A DNA stretch of 37,197 bases, taken from the NCBI GenBank assembly GCA_002342665.1, contig DDQK01000037.1, positions 1 to 37,197 of the forward strand. The letters are read 5' to 3'. Below, piece by piece: positions 32,398 to 37,197 of the stretch. The position numbers and the translations under genes were made by a program. Each line of letters begins with the position of its first letter. The stretch's first letter is position 1. Source of the DNA: Prevotella sp. UBA2444 (GTDB taxonomy: Bacteria > Bacteroidota > Bacteroidia > Bacteroidales > Bacteroidaceae). Below the pieces are notes generated by a model. The model ran no database searches and had not been told where the DNA came from. It saw nothing but the letters and a program-made list of their open reading frames with translations.

Positions 32398-33246
32398 ATG
32401 AGGAAAATGATAATTGTGGTCATTCTGATGGCGATAGCCATCGCTGGCCGAGGTTTTAATTACGACAGAGCCCGTGCAGAGGCACTCTTCTTATCAGACA
32501 AGATGGCTTACGAACTGAATCTGAGTTCACCGCAGTACGATGCCGTCTACGAAATCAATATGGACTATTTCCTGGGTGTTGGTAACCGACTCGATGTGTA
32601 TGGCAACATATGGGATCAGCGCAACTATCAGATGCAGCGCGTGCTAACACCGATACAGTTCGATCAGTTCCAACGACTGCTCTATTTCTATCGACCATTG
32701 GCCTGGCGCGATGGACGCTGGCATTTCCGTGTATACAGTAGGTATGGCGATCGTCGGCACTTTTATCGTGGACGTCCTGGTGGCTATGCTAGCTATCGTG
32801 GTGGCCGTTACTACAGACCCGGTGGGCGTCGTGCCGGACCACCTGCCAGAAGGGTAGGGCCGAGTCCTCGTTACCGTCGTGTAGCACCAGCACCACGTAA
32901 TAATTTCAGAGATAACAGGCCTGGAATTCGTGACCGTCGTGTAGCACCAGCACCACGTAATAATTTCAGAGATAACAGGCTTGGAATTCGTGACCGTCGT
33001 ATGGCACCTCCAAGAAGCAACAACCTTCGCGGACCAGCTCCCAGACCCAATCAGGGGCGCGTGACTCGTAATGGAATGGTACAGCGTGTGGGGGGAACAT
33101 CACGAACAACGGTGACTCGTCGACAGGCTCCTACACAGCAGAATTTCCGTGGAGGCACCCGTGGAGGTGACAATATGCGTCAGGGTGGTAATCGCAGACC
33201 TCAGGTTAATGACGGTCGCCGTGGCAACCGTCAGCGTAATAGATAG
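32398..33246 (+). CDS. Secreted Arg/Gly/Pro-rich protein with Spy-like N-terminus
   Basis: A 282-aa exported protein. A signal peptide covers about 1-17 (MRKMIIVVILMAIAIAG). The next ~80 residues contain helices and an LTPIQ motif (about 83-87) resembling LTxxQ/Spy-type periplasmic proteins. From about 110 onward the chain is low-complexity and strongly basic, dominated by Arg with Gly, Pro, Asn and Tyr, and almost without Lys. It contains two nearly identical 20-residue repeats (161-180, 181-200) differing only at P174/L194, plus a degenerate third. It could bind polyanions such as LPS, capsule or nucleic acid, which is inference. The 3' end overlaps the convergent CapA gene by 16 bases. Confidence 0.8.
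   Translation: MRKMIIVVILMAIAIAGRGFNYDRARAEALFLSDKMAYELNLSSPQYDAVYEINMDYFLGVGNRLDVYGNIWDQRNYQMQRVLTPIQFDQFQRLLYFYRPLAWRDGRWHFRVYSRYGDRRHFYRGRPGGYASYRGGRYYRPGGRRAGPPARRVGPSPRYRRVAPAPRNNFRDNRPGIRDRRVAPAPRNNFRDNRLGIRDRRMAPPRSNNLRGPAPRPNQGRVTRNGMVQRVGGTSRTTVTRRQAPTQQNFRGGTRGGDNMRQGGNRRPQVNDGRRGNRQRNR
32878..32997 (+). repeat. 60-bp tandem duplication within the Arg-rich gene
   Basis: 32878-32937 and 32938-32997 are identical except for one base (C at 32921, T at 32981, giving Pro to Leu). The near identity means a recent duplication, so copy number may differ between strains. Confidence 0.9.
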
Positions 33247-34193
33247 GGCACGCAGTTGCGGATTTCAATGGGGATGGTTTCCACTTGGAGACCATCTTTT
33301 TTGATAAATAGGCTGACAAGACAGGCTTTTGTGTTGAGAGGCTTATGCTGATCGAATATGAAGTTGCCGACACTATAGTAGATACGATGGTCTTGGTAGT
33401 CTTCTATAGTTTGAAGGGTATGGGTATGGTGACAGACAAGAAGGTCGGCTCCTGCACGTATAAGCCTGTGGGCTTCAAGACGTTGCCGAGGTGATGGCTG
33501 CAATGTGTGCTCACCGCCCCAATGCAGGCTCACAATGATGACTGCCGTCGAGTCAGCACTCCTGATGGCGGCTACACGAGCAAGTAATGTGTCCATTGGC
33601 TCCTGGCTGACACATGGCTTATCAGGCAGATAGGCGTAGTTCTCAAGGGCCAGGCGCAATGAGGGTACAAGCCATACATGTCGCGGATGTTCTGCCAGCA
33701 GTACAGGTTCGGATGCTTCTGCCATGTTCTCTCCTGCACCAATAGGGACAATTCCAGCCTCAAGGATGTTGCGCCGGGTGTCCATCAGTCCCTTGCGGCC
33801 TTGGTCTATCGCGTGGTTGTTGGCCAGATTCAAGTGAGTGATACCGTGCAAGTGAAGACTATCGAGCCATTCCGGTTCAGCACGGAAAATGAAGAGTTTC
33901 TGGACGGGCGCATGAATCTTGGTGGCTGGGCACTCAAGATTGCCCACAACTACCTGGGCAGAACGAAACACGGAGTCGACCCCCTCAGAAAAGAGACGGC
34001 CGACTCCATGACGATCAATCACTCGACGTACTCCGCGATCAAGCAGAATGTCACCAGTGAGAACAACTGTGAGGGTGCTGTCCTTATCGCTTAATGGGAC
34101 TGTCCCTCTGTGCTGCGATGGCTCCGCACAACAGGGGCAGTCCACATTAGTGATAAACAGGCTAACAGCCAGAGCTATAGAAAACCTCTTCAT
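33231..34193 (-). CDS. CapA-family poly-gamma-glutamate-synthesis-type metallophosphatase
   Basis: A 320-aa exported protein (signal peptide about 1-23, MKRFSIALAVSLFITNVDC). Metallophosphatase motifs of the CapA/PgsA family are visible: LTGDILLDRGV, GNLECPAT, LANNHAIDQG, SLHWGGEH and HHTHTLQ. The family is linked to capsule or poly-gamma-glutamate production but many members are of unknown role; no capsule genes are nearby. The start lies inside the DUF3160 gene (32-base overlap), and the end overlaps the convergent Arg-rich gene by 16 bases. It is the last gene of the - strand operon. Confidence 0.88.
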   Translation of the reverse strand: MKRFSIALAVSLFITNVDCPCCAEPSQHRGTVPLSDKDSTLTVVLTGDILLDRGVRRVIDRHGVGRLFSEGVDSVFRSAQVVVGNLECPATKIHAPVQKLFIFRAEPEWLDSLHLHGITHLNLANNHAIDQGRKGLMDTRRNILEAGIVPIGAGENMAEASEPVLLAEHPRHVWLVPSLRLALENYAYLPDKPCVSQEPMDTLLARVAAIRSADSTAVIIVSLHWGGEHTLQPSPRQRLEAHRLIRAGADLLVCHHTHTLQTIEDYQDHRIYYSVGNFIFDQHKPLNTKACLVSLFIKKDGLQVETIPIEIRNCVPYLLR

Positions 34194-36594
34194 CTGGTTC
34201 TGGGGCTACTTTTAGTGGTACGATGATGGATTTCATCCACTCGGGCACACCCTTACGTGGGGTCTTTTTCAGCATTTGCTGCCATTCCTCATCCGTCAGG
34301 CGAGGTTCATCGATTGGCTGTATGAACTCACGATAGCTCAGCACGGCACCACGTGTCAGATAGAGATAGCCTCCAATCTCAACGATGACGAATATCTCAT
34401 CGGCATTGCCAACGGCTTCGAAGAGAATAGATTTTTCCGGATTGTTGTCTGCATTGGCGGTATAGACATCTGCCACCAGGGCTACATTTTTATCGGCCCC
34501 CTGTACATCGTTCCAGCCCTGAAGGAACTGGTCTTTCTCACAGACCAGTTCAAGGGAGATGTTTTCGAATGTTGCACCGATGTACTCCAGTTGCTGATAC
34601 TCCTCGTTGGAGAGTAGCTTGCCCTGCAATTCCTTCTGGCTAGCGCGCAACAGGAATTCGGCCTCTTCGTGAAGACGTTCGGTGGCTCTCTCGATTTTCT
34701 CTGTGAGCATGTTCTCCTGCTTGAGCAGTTTCTCGGTGTTCTTGAGCAGTTCGATGGCTTTCTGCCAGAAAGCCACATTGGGCTCCACATATCCCTTCAG
34801 AATTGGTTCTGGAATCTCATCACCACCACCACACTCTGCTCCTGCGGGCTGCTTGGCATAGAGGATAGCATCGTGCTTCAGTTCGGCCCACGAGGCGAGC
34901 ATCGCATTCAGGTCCTTGCGGTCCCATTGGGTGTTGCCCATGAAATAGGGGAGACTGTCACCCTTGGCGCTCAGCTTTGTCAGGGCATTCATCCACTGCG
35001 TGGCAATCGTCTCCTGCCAGTCAATCTCATCCATGCGTTTCTTCATCACCACCAGTGTGTCGCCGAGGGCTTTCCAGTCATTCTTCTCCTCCATGAGGCT
35101 ACGCTCGGCAGCGGTGACGTCCATCGCTGCGAAGAAGTCAAGGCCCTTGGGGGTGGCGCGCTTCGTTGGCTTGTTGTCATAATCGACCATCTTCAGCAGC
35201 ACTTCGCCATCGGGCTGGTAGCGCTGTGGCATCACACAGATTTTATTGTGGCTGGTACGCTCGAAGGCAGGACGGATACGCGTCTGTTCATTGCCAATCT
35301 TCTCGAGTCGGGCCTTGACCTTGCCCAGCTCGGCATCGTTGTGCAACAGGTCTTCCATCTGCATGTCGGTTTTCGCCACTTCGGCCATCACTTGAGGCAG
35401 GCTCAGGTTGTCAGGTTTGCCCATCAGGAAGGTGATGAAGCGGTTCATCTTGTCATACTTCTTCATCAGTTCCTTGTCTGATTTCAAGGCGTAGGCCATC
35501 ATGACGGCCTGCTGCACCTCTTCCTGGTGGTTCATGCCGAAGGGTACGGTCTGTAGCCACATCATGCCTCGGAAGAAGCGTTGTAGTTTCTCTGTGCGAC
35601 TGTAGTGGCCTCTCGGACGGAATAGACTGTAAGGAAATTGAATATCTTCGTAATCTTTCATGAAACGGTTCGTGGATTCTGTAGCTGCCATGACGTGCTC
35701 TACCTCCTCGATGACCACACTGCCAGGCTCAGGGTCGCTGATGTATTTGTCGGTGAAGAGTTTATAGGCGATGTTGTAGAAGTCTGCATTGTGCTTGGCG
35801 GTCTTCTCTACGAGCTCATCGGCACCGGCCCGTCGATACATATTGTACGACAGGTCGTACATGCCACGTGTGAAATCAATCATCAACTGGCACAGTCTCT
35901 GCTCTTCCAGTTCGCGTAGCATGCAATCGAAATAGAGGTGGAAGAGCTGCAGGTAGAGATCGGTGGTGACGAAGCTGGGAAATCCTGCATAGTCATTTCG
36001 CTCATAGACGTGGAAGAGCTGTTGGTGGTTGGCGGGCACGATGCCGAAGCCATCTTTGGCCAGCTGCTGGCAGAGCAGTGAATCGTACTCTTTGATCTGG
36101 GTGGGGTTGATGATGTTCTGCACATTCACCTTCAGCCCTTCTCCAGGAGTGAAGTTCTGCTTCCGTAGTTCGTCCTCACGCGCCTTCAGCCGCTTCATGA
36201 AATCAAGTTCCTGCTGAGTGTATTTCAGCAGTTTGCCTTCTTCGATCGTGCGGTAGAAGGCATGTTCCCAGGTCTCATCTTCTTTTTCATTGATTTTCAC
36301 CTCCATTTTCTCGCTGAGGACATAAGTCAGTGAGTCGTACCAGGTGGTGCTACCGTAGATTGAGCGCAGGTAGGAATCCTCGAAAGGATAACCCTGCAGG
36401 GCGGCAGGAGCATTCCGGAGCACTCGGATATCACCGAGACACAATCCGCTGACATCCATGTCGTAATCAATACTGTCGCGCAGCTGCTCCACATTGATCT
36501 GTGATACTGGTATCTGCACGGCTGTCATCTGTTTCTGGCTGCAGGCAGTTGATATGGCTGCCACACTCAGCAATACAAAGGTCTTTGCTTTCAT
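34162..36594 (-). CDS. DUF3160 family lipoprotein
   Basis: An 810-aa lipoprotein with signal peptide MKAKTFVLLSVAAISTACS (lipobox STAC, Cys 18). The body matches the DUF3160 pattern: FHVYERNDYAGFPSFVTTDLYLQLFHLYFDCMLRELE and long helical stretches, ending in a beta-rich part with ENISLEL and YLYLTRGAVLSYREF. The function is unknown; it is exposed to the periplasm or surface by lipidation. The start overlaps the FG-GAP gene stop by 4 bases (ATGA), and the end overlaps the CapA start. Confidence 0.85.
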   Translation of the reverse strand: MKAKTFVLLSVAAISTACSQKQMTAVQIPVSQINVEQLRDSIDYDMDVSGLCLGDIRVLRNAPAALQGYPFEDSYLRSIYGSTTWYDSLTYVLSEKMEVKINEKEDETWEHAFYRTIEEGKLLKYTQQELDFMKRLKAREDELRKQNFTPGEGLKVNVQNIINPTQIKEYDSLLCQQLAKDGFGIVPANHQQLFHVYERNDYAGFPSFVTTDLYLQLFHLYFDCMLRELEEQRLCQLMIDFTRGMYDLSYNMYRRAGADELVEKTAKHNADFYNIAYKLFTDKYISDPEPGSVVIEEVEHVMAATESTNRFMKDYEDIQFPYSLFRPRGHYSRTEKLQRFFRGMMWLQTVPFGMNHQEEVQQAVMMAYALKSDKELMKKYDKMNRFITFLMGKPDNLSLPQVMAEVAKTDMQMEDLLHNDAELGKVKARLEKIGNEQTRIRPAFERTSHNKICVMPQRYQPDGEVLLKMVDYDNKPTKRATPKGLDFFAAMDVTAAERSLMEEKNDWKALGDTLVVMKKRMDEIDWQETIATQWMNALTKLSAKGDSLPYFMGNTQWDRKDLNAMLASWAELKHDAILYAKQPAGAECGGGDEIPEPILKGYVEPNVAFWQKAIELLKNTEKLLKQENMLTEKIERATERLHEEAEFLLRASQKELQGKLLSNEEYQQLEYIGATFENISLELVCEKDQFLQGWNDVQGADKNVALVADVYTANADNNPEKSILFEAVGNADEIFVIVEIGGYLYLTRGAVLSYREFIQPIDEPRLTDEEWQQMLKKTPRKGVPEWMKSIIVPLKVAPEPDEEVFYSSGC

Positions 36595-37058
36595 TGGCTA
36601 AAGTATTTAAGTGCTGTTGATTTGTCTGTTCCTTTGACGATGAAGTGGTCAAACTCCATGCCAAATCCGCTCCATCGGTAATCTGTCACGACGTAGAGAC
36701 TGTCGGTTGTGGATTCCAGGGCTCGGATACGGCCATCGATAAATCGGAAATCTTCCAGAGTGCCACCCAGGCGCGAGCCTAACCACAGCGGGCGGGCTTT
36801 GCCGTTCACCTGCTTGAAGATAAACAGCCGGCGCGCTTTTTCTGGATAGAATCGGGTGGACTTGACGACCCCCACCATTGCGTCTTCACTGCCATCACCA
36901 TCCACATCGCCTGTCTGAAACTGATACACAGGGTAGGGTAGCCGCCAGTCGTTCACCCAGTAGAGGCTATCATTCTCCTTGCGGAGATTGAAAGTCTGGG
37001 CCAGGGCTGCAAGATTGAGCAGGCATGTCGTGAGAAGGATGGTGGTTCTTAGTTGCAT
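36591..37058 (-). CDS. Secreted FG-GAP/VCBS-like protein
   Basis: A 155-aa exported protein (signal peptide about 1-20, LLTTCLLNLAALAQ). A calcium-type FG-GAP loop, GDVDGDGSEDAMVG, is near 49-62, and the rest is beta-rich (LFIFKQ, LWLGSRLGG, DFRFIDG). A single loop is unlikely to make a full propeller, so it is probably a small domain protein. The role is unknown. The ATG at 37058 follows an RluA-type gene by 19 bases, and the stop is coupled to DUF3160. The longer open frame upstream is discarded because it lacks a signal peptide and runs through the RluA stop region. Confidence 0.75.
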   Translation of the reverse strand: MQLRTTILLTTCLLNLAALAQTFNLRKENDSLYWVNDWRLPYPVYQFQTGDVDGDGSEDAMVGVVKSTRFYPEKARRLFIFKQVNGKARPLWLGSRLGGTLEDFRFIDGRIRALESTTDSLYVVTDYRWSGFGMEFDHFIVKGTDKSTALKYFSQ

Positions 37059-37077
37059 AGTGGTTGATGGGTGGTTC

Positions 37078-37197
37078 TTATGGTGCAAGTGCTCTCCAGA
37101 GATTGTCATCGGGTATGGGCGCTTCGATGCTGATGGGCTCTTTCGAAACGGGATGGATGAACTCCACACGGCGTGCCATCAGCGAGATGGAACCATC
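37078..37197 (-). CDS. RluA-family pseudouridine synthase, C-terminal fragment (cut by window edge)
   Basis: The last 39 residues only: ISLMARRVEFIHPV, then KEP-ISIEAP and PDDNLWRAL before TAA. This ending is typical of Bacteroidetes RluA/RluD-type enzymes that isomerise uridines in rRNA or tRNA. The catalytic domain lies beyond the window, so the subtype cannot be given. It is the most upstream visible gene of the operon with the FG-GAP, DUF3160 and CapA genes. Confidence 0.7.
   Translation of the reverse strand, partial: DGSISLMARRVEFIHPVSKEPISIEAPIPDDNLWRALAP

Overview
The window looks like a chromosomal segment of a Bacteroidales bacterium, most likely Prevotella or a close relative. The evidence is Bacteroidetes-type promoters (TTTG, a 20-nt spacer, then TAnnTTTG), a lipoprotein TamA variant (TamL) coupled to TamB, Bacteroidetes families (DUF4827, DUF3160, DUF3127, BT4734-like primase, DUF5675), and A-rich leaders without strong Shine-Dalgarno sites. 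No rRNA, tRNA, CRISPR array, transposase or integrase was found.

Region 1 (about 1-10,406, all + strand) is accessory DNA. A palindrome-rich leader (51-193) precedes a tight four-gene operon: a type III-like restriction subunit (res), its DNA methyltransferase (mod) and two unrecognised genes. A strong terminator (6679-6713) closes it. A second + strand unit follows: an OB-fold DUF3127 protein, an unknown protein, a primase-like/DUF3987 ATPase and a DUF5675 protein. It resembles the replication part of a mobile element, but no integrase or mobilisation gene is visible. The central part of mod, about 3830-4170, is far more AT-rich than its flanks, as expected if the target recognition domain had been exchanged.

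Region 2 (10,488-19,600, - strand) is core genome. A serS-led run carries serS, a fused ferredoxin-NADP reductase/glutamate-synthase-type flavoprotein, a TtcA-type enzyme, a PD40 protein, a nucleoside phosphorylase and mnmE. Upstream lie rplU and rpmA with a structured leader and a second distal promoter. A 692-base gap (19,287-19,978) holds promoters and a row of hairpins and may encode a small RNA.

Region 3 (19,979-32,204) holds a membrane-anchored unknown protein (+), then on the - strand glmM, a DUF4827 lipoprotein, an NrnA-type DHH phosphoesterase, a sugar nucleotidyltransferase, and the coupled tamB-tamL pair for outer-membrane assembly.

Region 4 (32,398-37,197) holds a secreted Arg-rich protein with a 60-bp tandem duplication (+). 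It faces a - strand operon: RluA-type pseudouridine synthase (cut by the window edge), an FG-GAP protein, a DUF3160 lipoprotein and a CapA-family phosphatase.

A heptanucleotide, TGACAGA, recurs in both accessory and core DNA: in inverted copies before res, at the end of the primase gene, at the start of the ttcA-like gene, and as four perfect tandem copies inside the tamL signal-peptide codons. The last is a plausible slippage switch. The most novel candidates are the res-mod-X-Y operon and this heptamer family.
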